Assembly: GCA_024277695.1 (NCBI GenBank)
Contig: JAJRUR010000260.1
Coordinates: 1 to 23,500, forward strand
Source of the DNA: Bacteroidota bacterium
GTDB lineage: Bacteria; Bacteroidota; Bacteroidia; Chitinophagales; Saprospiraceae
Reading direction: 5' to 3'
DNA length: 23,500 nt
The translations under genes were made by a program, and so were the position numbers. Of the stretch, positions 1-6,740 are shown piece after piece. The notes beneath the pieces are model-generated. The model was not told the DNA's origin and ran no database searches. It saw only the letters and a program-made list of their open reading frames with translations. Position 1 is the first letter of the stretch. Each line of letters begins with the position of its first letter.

Positions 1-512
1 CCATAGACATTTTGGCCGTTGACTTCGACCACAATTTTGTTGTATCCACCCGCTCCCCCTTCATTGATGTGGAGTATTTCGGTATTCCATTTTTGTGTTT
101 CAAAATATTTGGAATACATCCTAAAGAGATCCCCTGCAAAAATACTCGCTTCATCACCACCTGTTCCGGATCGGATTTCAAAGATGACATCTTTGCTATC
201 GTCCGGGTCTTTGGGTATGAGCAACACCTTGATTTGTTCTTCGAGCTTTTGTTTTTGTTCTTGGAGTTCTTGGAGTTCTTCTTTTGCCATCCGTCGCATC
301 TCTTCATCTTCATCGTCCAGCATGGACTGTACATTATTGATCTGATCGCGCAAGCTAGTATATCGCTCAGAGATGTTGACCAGTTCTTTTAGGCCTTTGT
401 ACTCGATATGGAGCTTTTTATAAGCTTTCATGTCCTGTACGATCTCCGGGTCGGAGAGTTTCTCTTCGAGATTGTAATAATGTTCGCGGATAGCTTCTAG
501 TTTCTCAATCAT
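1..512 (-). CDS. prfA: Peptide chain release factor 1, N-terminal part (cut by window edge)
   Basis: RF1 reads UAA and UAG stop codons and triggers release of the finished protein at the ribosome. I translated this by hand from the ATG at 512. The first 170 codons begin MIEKLEAIREHYYNLEEKL, continue through the charged coiled-coil PCRF domain (rich in E, K and Q around residues 60-95), and reach the family motif RSGTGGDEAS near residue 115 and GGAGGYNK near residue 155. The stop-codon recognition loop and the GGQ catalytic motif lie beyond the left edge, so RF1 rather than RF2 rests on the N-terminal pattern and overall resemblance. The gene is last in the minus-strand series, but two terminators at 577-653 separate it from the sigma/anti-sigma pair, so it probably has its own promoter; I could not find a convincing one in 513-576. 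Confidence 0.9.
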   Translation of the reverse strand, partial: MIEKLEAIREHYYNLEEKLSDPEIVQDMKAYKKLHIEYKGLKELVNISERYTSLRDQINNVQSMLDDEDEEMRRMAKEELQELQEQKQKLEEQIKVLLIPKDPDDSKDVIFEIRSGTGGDEASIFAGDLFRMYSKYFETQKWNTEILHINEGGAGGYNKIVVEVNGQNVY

Positions 513-576
513 TTTTTGACGCTACTTATTGGCTTAGATACTAATATTTTATATGATGTTGGGTACGTATATATAA

Positions 577-612
577 CAAAAATAACTAATCGCCGCTCTT
601 CCAGCGATTAGT
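577..612 (-). terminator. Rho-independent terminator (second of a tandem pair)
   Basis: On the minus strand the arms ACTAATCGC and GCGATTAGT (604-612 and 585-593) form a perfect 9-bp stem with a 10-base loop. A T-rich tail (TATTTTTG) follows. It lies downstream of the first terminator at 617-653 and just upstream of prfA. Confidence 0.75.
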
Positions 613-616
613 CATT

Positions 617-653
617 AAAAAATCAAAAAAGGGTGAAGCGCAGCTAACCCTTT
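617..653 (-). terminator. Rho-independent terminator overlapping the anti-sigma stop codon
   Basis: Arms AAAGGGT and ACCCTTT (647-653 and 628-634) form a 7-bp stem, with a further AGC/GCT pairing inside. On the minus strand this is followed by a T-rich tract (TTTTGATTTTTT). The TAG stop of the anti-sigma gene falls inside the hairpin, so transcription of the sigma/anti-sigma pair should end here. Confidence 0.75.
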
Positions 654-880
654 CGTATGCTTTTTTTGATAGATTTGATAAAGTCCGGAGAAACATGAGA
701 CCGCTGGACCTTGATGCGTAACATCTCTCTGAATCCACGCTCTGCTTCTAAGATTTCTTTAACTTTTTTGTCTGATTCGGCTTCATGGAGAAGTTCTTTT
801 TCGGCATCCGAACTCAATTCTTGGTCCAGATATAGGTTTACTCGTTGCTGAATGTTGTTAAAATTTTGTCGATTTTCCAT
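644..880 (-). CDS. Small probable anti-sigma factor without its zinc-binding cysteines
   Basis: A 78-residue soluble protein starting MENRQNFNNIQQ. It directly follows an ECF sigma gene (64-base gap), the usual place for a cognate anti-sigma factor. The core reads NLYLDQELSSDAEKELLHEA, matching the start of zinc-finger anti-sigma domains (xxYLDGELxxxExxxxxxHxxxCxxC). The expected HxxxCxxC appears as HEAESDKK: the His is kept, but the two Cys are Ser and Lys. There is no transmembrane segment and no Cys at all. An open frame continues upstream to 1000, but those 40 residues overlap the sigma gene and look unlike the family, so I start at the ATG at 880. A TATATTTG box (915-922) could be an internal promoter. 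The anti-sigma role is inferred from pattern and position. Confidence 0.7.
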   Translation of the reverse strand: MENRQNFNNIQQRVNLYLDQELSSDAEKELLHEAESDKKVKEILEAERGFREMLRIKVQRSHVSPDFIKSIKKSIRKG

Positions 881-944
881 TAGACTGAAATTAGCAGTTA
901 GGAGGTAATTATTACAAATATAAACTTTAAAATAAGTCCTGACT

Positions 945-1550
945 TTATTCTTCTTCCTTGCTTTTGTTTTTTTGACGTCGTGCTTCGCGTTTGTCTTCAT
1001 ATCCTAAAGAGAGGGCATAACTTTTTAGCTTCTCTTTGAGCATATTGCGCGCTCTGAATAATCGGGAGCGCACGGTTCCTATGGGTATTTCGAGTATCTC
1101 GGCGATTTCTTCATAGGAGAATTGTTCGATGTCACACAGCAATATTACTGTTTTGAAGTCCATAGGCAGATTATCCAGTGCCATAGTGACCTCATCGCCC
1201 ATCATCTTATCAAACAACTCCTTTCTCAAGTCAAAAAACTCACCTACCGCAACATTTTTTGATTCTTGGTAGCTGATGGCTTCCTCAAAATCTACTTGTG
1301 TTGGTCTGGTACTCTTACGCCTATAAGCATTAATAAAGGCGTTTTTTAATATTTTAAACAACCAAGCCTTGCTGTTAGTTCCCGGTTGGTACTTATCTAT
1401 AAAACGGTAAGCCTTCATATAGGTCTCTTGCACCAGATCATTAGCATCCTGCTCATTGTAACTAAGGTGATAGGCAAAAGTTTTGAGAGCATCTATATGA
1501 GGTAGAAGTTCTTTTTTAAAAATTTTGTCTAGTTTTTTCTTTTTGCCCAA
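945..1550 (-). CDS. ECF-type RNA polymerase sigma-70 factor
   Basis: An alternative sigma factor of about 200 residues that directs RNA polymerase to a dedicated promoter set. Region 2 shows LSYNEQDANDLVQETYMKAY and then WLFKILKNAFINAYRRK (core binding and -10 recognition). Region 4 shows LPMDFKTVILLCDIEQFSYE, then EEIAEILEIPIGTVRSRLFR, the -35 helix-turn-helix. The C-terminus is a basic and acidic tail. The frame is open back to an ATG at 1682, but that start would overlap paaD by 77 bases. A TACATTTG box lies at 1572-1579, so I place the start at a TTG (1550). A GTG at 1601 and a TTG at 1571 are alternatives. The gene follows the paa genes and precedes its probable anti-sigma factor. The regulon cannot be read from the sequence. 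Confidence 0.85.
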   Translation of the reverse strand: MGKKKKLDKIFKKELLPHIDALKTFAYHLSYNEQDANDLVQETYMKAYRFIDKYQPGTNSKAWLFKILKNAFINAYRRKSTRPTQVDFEEAISYQESKNVAVGEFFDLRKELFDKMMGDEVTMALDNLPMDFKTVILLCDIEQFSYEEIAEILEIPIGTVRSRLFRARNMLKEKLKSYALSLGYEDKREARRQKNKSKEEE

Positions 1551-1571
1551 AGTGCGATGATTTTCAGCCCC

Positions 1572-1579
1572 CAAATGTA
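1572..1579 (-). promoter_or_regulatory. Candidate -7 box for the sigma/anti-sigma pair
   Basis: TACATTTG on the minus strand matches the Bacteroidota -7 consensus TAnnTTTG exactly. The -33 element is weak (TGTG about 19 bases upstream). It lies between the paaD stop and the proposed sigma start, so the pair could be transcribed separately from the paa operon. Confidence 0.4.
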
Positions 1580-1605
1580 CGACCTTTTGGATTATAGCCA
1601 CATAG

Positions 1606-2094
1606 TTAGTGACATTTAAAATACTCAAAAGGCTCCAAGCAGTCCGTACAGCGGTACATGGCCTTGCAGGCAGTAGAGCCAAACTGGCTTACCAGCCGGG
1701 TGTTGTCCGAATTACATTGTGGGCAAGGCACGGTTTTGTTTTCGCCGAATAGACTTCGTTTATCAGTACTTTGGCCGACCGGTGGAGCTATACCATAGTT
1801 GCGGAGTTTTTCGCGTGCCTCTGCACTAATCCAGTCCGTCGTCCAGGCCGGATGATAGGTCATTTTTACCTCAACCTCCGTATATCCGGCATCATAAAGA
1901 GCTTTGCGGATATCCTTGTCAAATACTTGCATCGCCGGACATCCTGAGTAGGTGGGAGTTATCGTCACGATCACGCGCTTGTCCACTAGCTCTATATCTC
2001 TGATGATGCCCAAATCGATGACCGTCAATACGGGGATCTCGGGATCCGGTACTTTGGACAGTATTTCTATGATATGCGGATGTGCTTCTAGCAT
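1606..2094 (-). CDS. paaD: 1,2-phenylacetyl-CoA epoxidase subunit PaaD
   Basis: PaaD is the MIP18/DUF59-type protein of the phenylacetyl-CoA epoxidase operon, thought to help assemble metal centres of the complex. At 162 residues it has the usual length. The N-terminal DUF59 domain shows VPDPEIPVLTVIDLGIIRDI (about residues 15-34) and TPTYSGCPAM with the conserved Cys52. The C-terminal third is a PaaD-type Cys-rich zinc ribbon with CPQC (124-127), Cys143 and CTDC (149-152). It begins 18 bases after the paaC stop, in the same operon. Its end lies 55 bases before the proposed sigma-factor start. Confidence 0.93.
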   Translation of the reverse strand: MLEAHPHIIEILSKVPDPEIPVLTVIDLGIIRDIELVDKRVIVTITPTYSGCPAMQVFDKDIRKALYDAGYTEVEVKMTYHPAWTTDWISAEAREKLRNYGIAPPVGQSTDKRSLFGENKTVPCPQCNSDNTRLVSQFGSTACKAMYRCTDCLEPFEYFKCH

Positions 2095-2112
2095 CGGGCT
2101 TGATTATTTATT

Positions 2113-2862
2113 TTACCAAACGGCATCGGGATAGACGCGTGGCAAGTATTGCATTTGAGCCAGTATATATCCCATATTTTCTGAATGCTTGCCTCGACGG
2201 CCACCGGTGACCATATAGCCGGATTGTGGTATTTGGAGATTGGCTTTTTCAAAAATAGTCCTTACAGCCCGTTCCCAACGTTTTTGTGCCTCCGGCAGAT
2301 GGATTCCGATCTTTTCTGCCTCCATTTCTCTATCCAGATCATCTACTTCGAAGAGTTCTCCGGTATATTTCCAAAGAGTATCCACGGCGGATTGCATCCG
2401 AGTATGGCTCTCCTCCGTACCATGCCCTATGCGGATCATCCACTCAGTCGATCTTTTGAGGTGGTAATTGATTTCTTTGAGTGACTTGGCTGCCAGTGCT
2501 GCCAAGGTCTGATCACTACTATGCTTCAGCGCTGTATAGGTCTCCTCGTTGTAGCAGTCATACAGAAATTGTCTAACCATAATATGTGCAAAATCCGTGT
2601 TTGGCTGCTCTACCAATTGGCAGTTGTAATATTCGTGCTCCTGCCGTCGATATGCAAGATCATCACCGGACTTTCCGGATGCATCGCACTGTGCCGCATA
2701 ATTGAGCAGTGATTCTGCCTGTCCCAGATAGTCGAGAGCTACATTGGATATGGCGAGATCCTCTTCTAAAAAAGGTGCATGGCTACAATATTCTGTCAGT
2801 CTATGTGACATAATAAGGGCATCATCAGCCCATCGAAGTATATATTTTACAATTGGTTTCAT
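2113..2862 (-). CDS. paaC: 1,2-phenylacetyl-CoA epoxidase subunit PaaC
   Basis: PaaC is the structural, ferritin-like partner of PaaA in the multicomponent oxygenase that converts phenylacetyl-CoA to its ring 1,2-epoxide. The 249-residue protein has the family pattern: WADDALIMSHRLTEYCSHAP near the N-terminus, DLAISNVALDYLGQAESLL (about 35-53), and NTDFAHIMVRQFLYD with LKEINYHLKRSTEWMIRIGH in the middle helices. It is separated from paaB by 153 bases, unusually wide for this operon; that gap contains a REP-like element (2883-2970). paaD follows at an 18-base spacing. Confidence 0.95.
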   Translation of the reverse strand: MKPIVKYILRWADDALIMSHRLTEYCSHAPFLEEDLAISNVALDYLGQAESLLNYAAQCDASGKSGDDLAYRRQEHEYYNCQLVEQPNTDFAHIMVRQFLYDCYNEETYTALKHSSDQTLAALAAKSLKEINYHLKRSTEWMIRIGHGTEESHTRMQSAVDTLWKYTGELFEVDDLDREMEAEKIGIHLPEAQKRWERAVRTIFEKANLQIPQSGYMVTGGRRGKHSENMGYILAQMQYLPRVYPDAVW

Positions 2863-2882
2863 ACTAGTTTTTATATTTTTTT

Positions 2883-2970
2883 GGGCGATGGCCGGGCTAT
2901 GCGTGGGTATCGTCTTTCGCTACACTCCGGACTCACTCTATTCGGTCGTGACCACTTCTATCCCTATCGC
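2883..2970. repeat. REP-like palindromic intergenic element between paaB and paaC
   Basis: An 88-base GC-richer block sits inside an AT-rich 153-base gap. It starts GGGCGATGGCCGGGCTAT and ends TATCCCTATCGC. The ends are imperfect inverted repeats (GCGAT 2885-2889 against ATCGC 2966-2970; GGG against CCC). The middle contains short palindromes such as TCCGGA and GGTCGTGACC. From memory it resembles interspersed elements common between genes in Bacteroidota genomes. Only one copy is visible here, so the family assignment is an inference. Confidence 0.5.
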
Positions 2971-3015
2971 TTGTTAAGTAGATAAATATCATTGCGGCAT
3001 ACAAATCCCATAATT

Positions 3016-3309
3016 CTATATGTGTTGTGCGCCTTCAGGCATAGTATAGAATGTAGGGTGGCGGTATACCTTATCATCTGCCGGATCAAAAAAGGCTTCG
3101 GCATCCTTGGGCTGTACGGATACGATCTGATCCGAGGGCACTACCCACAGACCGACACCCTCTTTTCTGCGCGTATAGACATCGCGTGCATTATCGATAG
3201 CCATAGCTTTGTCATAAGCATGTAGGCTTCCGGCATGCTTGTAAGGCAGTCCGGGTTTTGATTGGATAAAGACCTCCCATAGTGGTCCTTGATTATCTTT
3301 TGAGTTCAT
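3016..3309 (-). CDS. paaB: 1,2-phenylacetyl-CoA epoxidase subunit PaaB
   Basis: PaaB is the small subunit that bridges the PaaA/PaaC heterodimers of the epoxidase. The 97-residue protein has the full family length and pattern: QGPLWEVFIQSKPGLPYKHA and GSLHAYDKAMAIDNARDVYT near the N-terminus, a stretch on the theme EGVGLWVVPSDQIV, and the ending KVYRHPTFYTMPEGAQHI. It has no catalytic residues of its own. It starts 54 bases after paaA. The 153-base gap to paaC is the only wide break in the paa block. Confidence 0.95.
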   Translation of the reverse strand: MNSKDNQGPLWEVFIQSKPGLPYKHAGSLHAYDKAMAIDNARDVYTRRKEGVGLWVVPSDQIVSVQPKDAEAFFDPADDKVYRHPTFYTMPEGAQHI

Positions 3310-3363
3310 ATTGTTCGATTTTATTTATTTATTTAATTCAGTAGTTATTTATATTTATTGTCC

Positions 3364-4323
3364 TTAATTCAAGACCAACTCTCCCTTGTACTTTTCGTTA
3401 AAAGCCGTACAAGCTTTTCTGACCCAAGCTCCTCGTGCATGGGCTTCTCTGTGATGTGCCAAGCGCTCTCGATTACAGGGTCCGTTTCCTTTGATGACAT
3501 TGTAAAACTCTTCCCAGTTGATCTCTCCGGTCTTATACGAGCCATCTGCTTGCAACTCCAATTCGGGATCCGGAATTTTTAGCCCGATGAGCTCAGCTTG
3601 GGGGATGGTTTTATCGATAAACTTTTGGCGTAGTTCATCATTAGTAGCTCGTTTGATTTTCCATTGGAGGGCGAGTTTTGAACGTGGCGAATCCGTATCA
3701 TGGGGCCCAAACATCATGAGCGAAGGCCACCAAAACCGATCGAGTGCATCTTGTGCCATTTGGCGTTGTTCTTTGGTACCGTTCATCATGCGTGTCATGA
3801 TTTCGTAGCCTTGACGTTGGTGAAAACTCTCTTCCTTGCAGATGCGTACCATAGCACGTGCATAAGGGCCATAAGAGGTTCTGGTAAGTGATACTTGATT
3901 GACGATGGCTGCGCCATCTACAAGCCACCCAATAGCACCCATATCCGCCCAATTGAGTGTGGGATAATTAAATATACTCGAGTACTTGGCTTTACCTTCA
4001 TGTAGCCATTGGATATAAGTATCGCGACTCACTCCAAGAGTTTCTGCTGCACAATACAAATAAAGTCCGTGGCCGGCTTCATCTTGAATCTTGGCAAGCA
4101 AGATTTTTTTGGATCTCAGACTCGGTGCTCGCGTGAGCCAGTTGCCCTCGGGCTGCATCCCGATGACCTCGGAATGGGCATGTTGGGATATCTGTCGGAT
4201 ATTGTGATATCGATATGCGTCCGGCATCCAATCTTTGGGTTCTATTCTTTCTTCGGCATCGATACGCGCTTGGAAGGCTTCGAGCTTTTTCGGATCCTCT
4301 TCTTCTAGTTTTTTAAAGTGCAT
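3364..4323 (-). CDS. paaA: 1,2-phenylacetyl-CoA epoxidase catalytic subunit PaaA
   Basis: PaaA carries the carboxylate-bridged diiron centre that puts one oxygen atom across the aromatic ring of phenylacetyl-CoA. The 319-residue protein matches the family over its whole length. Candidate iron ligands are all present: Glu52 in HSEVIG, the first ExxH in DEAGH (Glu82, His85) and the second in EESFH (Glu165, His168). Other family stretches are KILLAKIQDEAGHGLYLYCA and RFWWPSLMMFGPHD. It is the first paa gene and follows tdo by 71 bases. paaE, the reductase that supplies electrons, is not in this window, and neither are the later paa genes. Confidence 0.96.
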   Translation of the reverse strand: MHFKKLEEEDPKKLEAFQARIDAEERIEPKDWMPDAYRYHNIRQISQHAHSEVIGMQPEGNWLTRAPSLRSKKILLAKIQDEAGHGLYLYCAAETLGVSRDTYIQWLHEGKAKYSSIFNYPTLNWADMGAIGWLVDGAAIVNQVSLTRTSYGPYARAMVRICKEESFHQRQGYEIMTRMMNGTKEQRQMAQDALDRFWWPSLMMFGPHDTDSPRSKLALQWKIKRATNDELRQKFIDKTIPQAELIGLKIPDPELELQADGSYKTGEINWEEFYNVIKGNGPCNRERLAHHREAHARGAWVRKACTAFNEKYKGELVLN

Positions 4324-4394
4324 CTTTATATAGTTTTTTAATGATATTTTTAATCAATTTATTCAGCTCTATTGTATAGCCGGCAAAAAGGAGA

Positions 4395-5345
4395 CTATCC
4401 AACTGTTTCTAATATTTTGCACGACTCTAAATTATCTACTCCCCATTTTTCTAATTCTTCTGCAGTCCATAAGTCCGGAAAAAATATACGGCGTTGATAG
4501 CGAGGATGCATATATTTTTTCCAGTCACTACCTCCGGTAGCTTCGGCGGCATCTTCACCGGTTCCCAGATATTTTTCTGCTGCATGCAGGTGTGCCATCA
4601 CCCATTTTACATTCACCGTATGATCATAATGCCGCATGGCATTGATCAGGTTGATATCATTTTTGACCTCATCGGGCAGCTGTTTGAACTTTGTCCACAG
4701 ATTCGTTTCGTTATATTTTTTCATCTTTTGGATAAACTCGTCTTTGTATTTTTCTTCGAAGAGTTTCATCAAGAGTGATTTTTTGCCTGTTGTATAATCT
4801 TTTCCGGCTGCTTGCCAGTACAGGTGCTCAAAGGCGTGCGTATATGGTGTATTTCGGTCGATGGTCGCCCTAAATCGATAGTCAATGAGATTAATTAATT
4901 CGGTCGAGCCAAATTCGATCTCACGATATTGTGCACTTTGGAAACCACTTGCGGGAGTGAGTGTATTTCTAAATTTCATATACTGCTCTACTTCCATTCC
5001 GTCACCCATAATATCAAAGGAGCCGGATAATAAATCAAAGTACCGACTGATACGCATCAGGCGACGCACAAAAAAAGCCGCTTGTATATCCTTGGCTTCT
5101 GCGATTTGGTCGATCTCCCAAAGGATCATTTTAAAAATCAGTTCGTTGATTTGGTGATACATGATAAATACCATTTCGTCCGGGAGGGTCGTACGTTGGA
5201 TTTGGAGATTGAGTAAACTATCCGTTTTGATATAATCCCAATATGTAATCGGTTTACTCCATAATAATCCCTCTAGATGCACCTCGGGGTCTTGGCCCAA
5301 GGCGTGGTATTTATTTTTTATTTTATTGATTAATTCTTCAGGCAT
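4395..5345 (-). CDS. Tryptophan 2,3-dioxygenase family protein
   Basis: A heme dioxygenase that opens the indole ring of L-tryptophan to N-formylkynurenine. Family signs in the 316-residue protein: ITYWDYIKTDSLLNLQ (33-48), DEMVFIMYHQINELIFKMIL with the distal His64, and FRNTLTPASGFQS (125-137), where Arg126 corresponds to the Arg that holds the substrate carboxylate. The helix WVMAHLHAAEKYLG carries His252, which aligns with the heme-binding His of human TDO. The TGGS loop (270-273) is kept, but the stretch before it is a few residues longer than in human TDO and it continues SDWKKYMHP, a divergent form. The gap to kmo is 22 bases, so the two are probably co-transcribed. Formamidase and kynureninase genes are not seen here. 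Confidence 0.88.
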   Translation of the reverse strand: MPEELINKIKNKYHALGQDPEVHLEGLLWSKPITYWDYIKTDSLLNLQIQRTTLPDEMVFIMYHQINELIFKMILWEIDQIAEAKDIQAAFFVRRLMRISRYFDLLSGSFDIMGDGMEVEQYMKFRNTLTPASGFQSAQYREIEFGSTELINLIDYRFRATIDRNTPYTHAFEHLYWQAAGKDYTTGKKSLLMKLFEEKYKDEFIQKMKKYNETNLWTKFKQLPDEVKNDINLINAMRHYDHTVNVKWVMAHLHAAEKYLGTGEDAAEATGGSDWKKYMHPRYQRRIFFPDLWTAEELEKWGVDNLESCKILETVG

Positions 5346-5367
5346 AAATATTCATTTAATTTGTACA

Positions 5368-6729
5368 TTAACTTACCGCTTCTTTTTTGGTTTTCATATA
5401 ATGATGAATCCATTCTGTTATTGTATTATTTTCGAAGAATGCGTCGATGGGATATTTTTTTAAAATTTCTTTTATTTCTTTATTTTGTTGCATGCCTTTT
5501 TTTTTGGCTTCGGCATAGGGTATATGACTAAAAGTCACCATCGAGTAGAGTGGCATATAAGTTTCAGGATAAAGCTCTTGGATTTTACGCTCCAATTTTT
5601 TTTGTAACAAAAAGTCAGGATCAGCTACATAATCTCTCATCACGTGATAATTGTGTAGAGAGAGTTCTTGCATAGCATCGGCATTGGGTTTTCGTTCTTG
5701 TTGGTAAGCCTCAAATATTTGTGGCCAATTTTGACCGTACTGCTGCATCAGTTGCCACATAATGCTACAGTCCTCAAACCCACAGTTCATACCTTGACCA
5801 TAAAAAGGTACGGTGGCATGCGCTGCATCTCCCAAGAGCGCTACACGATGATAAGTCCAAGGGTAGCATTGGATCAATGCAAGTGAAGAAAGGGGATGAT
5901 CAGACCAACTATCTCCTACTTCGGGCATCAATGCATAGAAGTCGGGAAAAGTTTGTTCGAAAAAAGCATTGACTCTATCGGTGCTGGTCAGTTGCTCAAA
6001 GGATTGCGGTCCACGATGCGGCATAAAAAGTGTACAGGTAAATGATCCATCCTCATTGGGCAGTGCTATGAGCATAAAACGTCCTCTAGGCCAAATATGC
6101 AGAGCGTTTTTTTCGAGTTTGTAAGATCCATCCGGATTAGCCGGCAATAAGATTTCTCGATAGCCGTCCTCGATATAATGCTGGCTGTAGTCAAATCCGG
6201 CTTGTTTTTGGAGTTCGGAATATCTAACGGCTGAAAATGCCCCATCCGTACCAAAAACCAAATCTGATTTGATCTGTGTATGCTCTCCTGTTTTGGTATG
6301 TTCAAAATAGCAAATACCTTTTATCGCATCAACATCATAGCATTTTTGGTGATAGTAGATATCCAATTGTCCTTCTTCTTCGGCGATGTCCATCATGAGT
6401 GCGTTGATTCCTCCTCGAGAAACAGAATAGATCGCTTGTCCTTTTTGGCCGTAAGGCTGAAAACTCAAATTGCCATCTGTGTCATGCATCATACGTCCAT
6501 ACATCGGGATGGCCATCTTGCGTACACGTTCATGAATACCTACTGTCTCGAATGCGCGCCAACCCCGATCAGAAAGTGCTAGGTTAATGGATTTGCCGGC
6601 AGAAATTTCTGCTTTTCGGATATCGGCTCTGCGTTCAAAAATTTTTACATGCAGGCCGGCTTTGGCCAGATATACCGCCCATAATGACCCTACGAGTCCA
6701 GCTCCTACTATGGTTGCAGTTTTTGGCAT
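5368..6729 (-). CDS. kmo: Kynurenine 3-monooxygenase
   Basis: A FAD- and NAD(P)H-dependent aromatic hydroxylase that converts L-kynurenine to 3-hydroxykynurenine. The 453-residue protein has the Rossmann motif GAGLVG (9-14), AEISAGKSINLALSDRG (40-56) typical of KMO, FGTDGA (159-164) and the second FAD motif LLGDAAHATVPFYGQGMNCG (298-317). The C-terminal part ends with WIHHYMKTKKEAVS and lacks a clear transmembrane anchor, unlike the eukaryotic enzyme. It lies 11 bases after hppD and 22 bases before tdo, so the tryptophan pair is embedded in the tyrosine operon. Confidence 0.94.
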   Translation of the reverse strand: MPKTATIVGAGLVGSLWAVYLAKAGLHVKIFERRADIRKAEISAGKSINLALSDRGWRAFETVGIHERVRKMAIPMYGRMMHDTDGNLSFQPYGQKGQAIYSVSRGGINALMMDIAEEEGQLDIYYHQKCYDVDAIKGICYFEHTKTGEHTQIKSDLVFGTDGAFSAVRYSELQKQAGFDYSQHYIEDGYREILLPANPDGSYKLEKNALHIWPRGRFMLIALPNEDGSFTCTLFMPHRGPQSFEQLTSTDRVNAFFEQTFPDFYALMPEVGDSWSDHPLSSLALIQCYPWTYHRVALLGDAAHATVPFYGQGMNCGFEDCSIMWQLMQQYGQNWPQIFEAYQQERKPNADAMQELSLHNYHVMRDYVADPDFLLQKKLERKIQELYPETYMPLYSMVTFSHIPYAEAKKKGMQQNKEIKEILKKYPIDAFFENNTITEWIHHYMKTKKEAVS

Positions 6730-6740
6730 ACCTACGTGTA

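Noticed and set aside
12..392. Plus-strand open frames of 126 and 108 codons
   Set aside because: They are antisense to prfA, whose minus-strand translation has clear release-factor motifs.
2744..2977. Plus-strand open frame of 77 codons spanning the paaB-paaC gap
   Set aside because: Half of it is antisense to paaC and the rest runs through the REP-like element; no domain or start signal supports it.
3698..3952. Minus-strand frame of 84 codons inside paaA
   Set aside because: It is an alternative frame within the strongly supported paaA gene.
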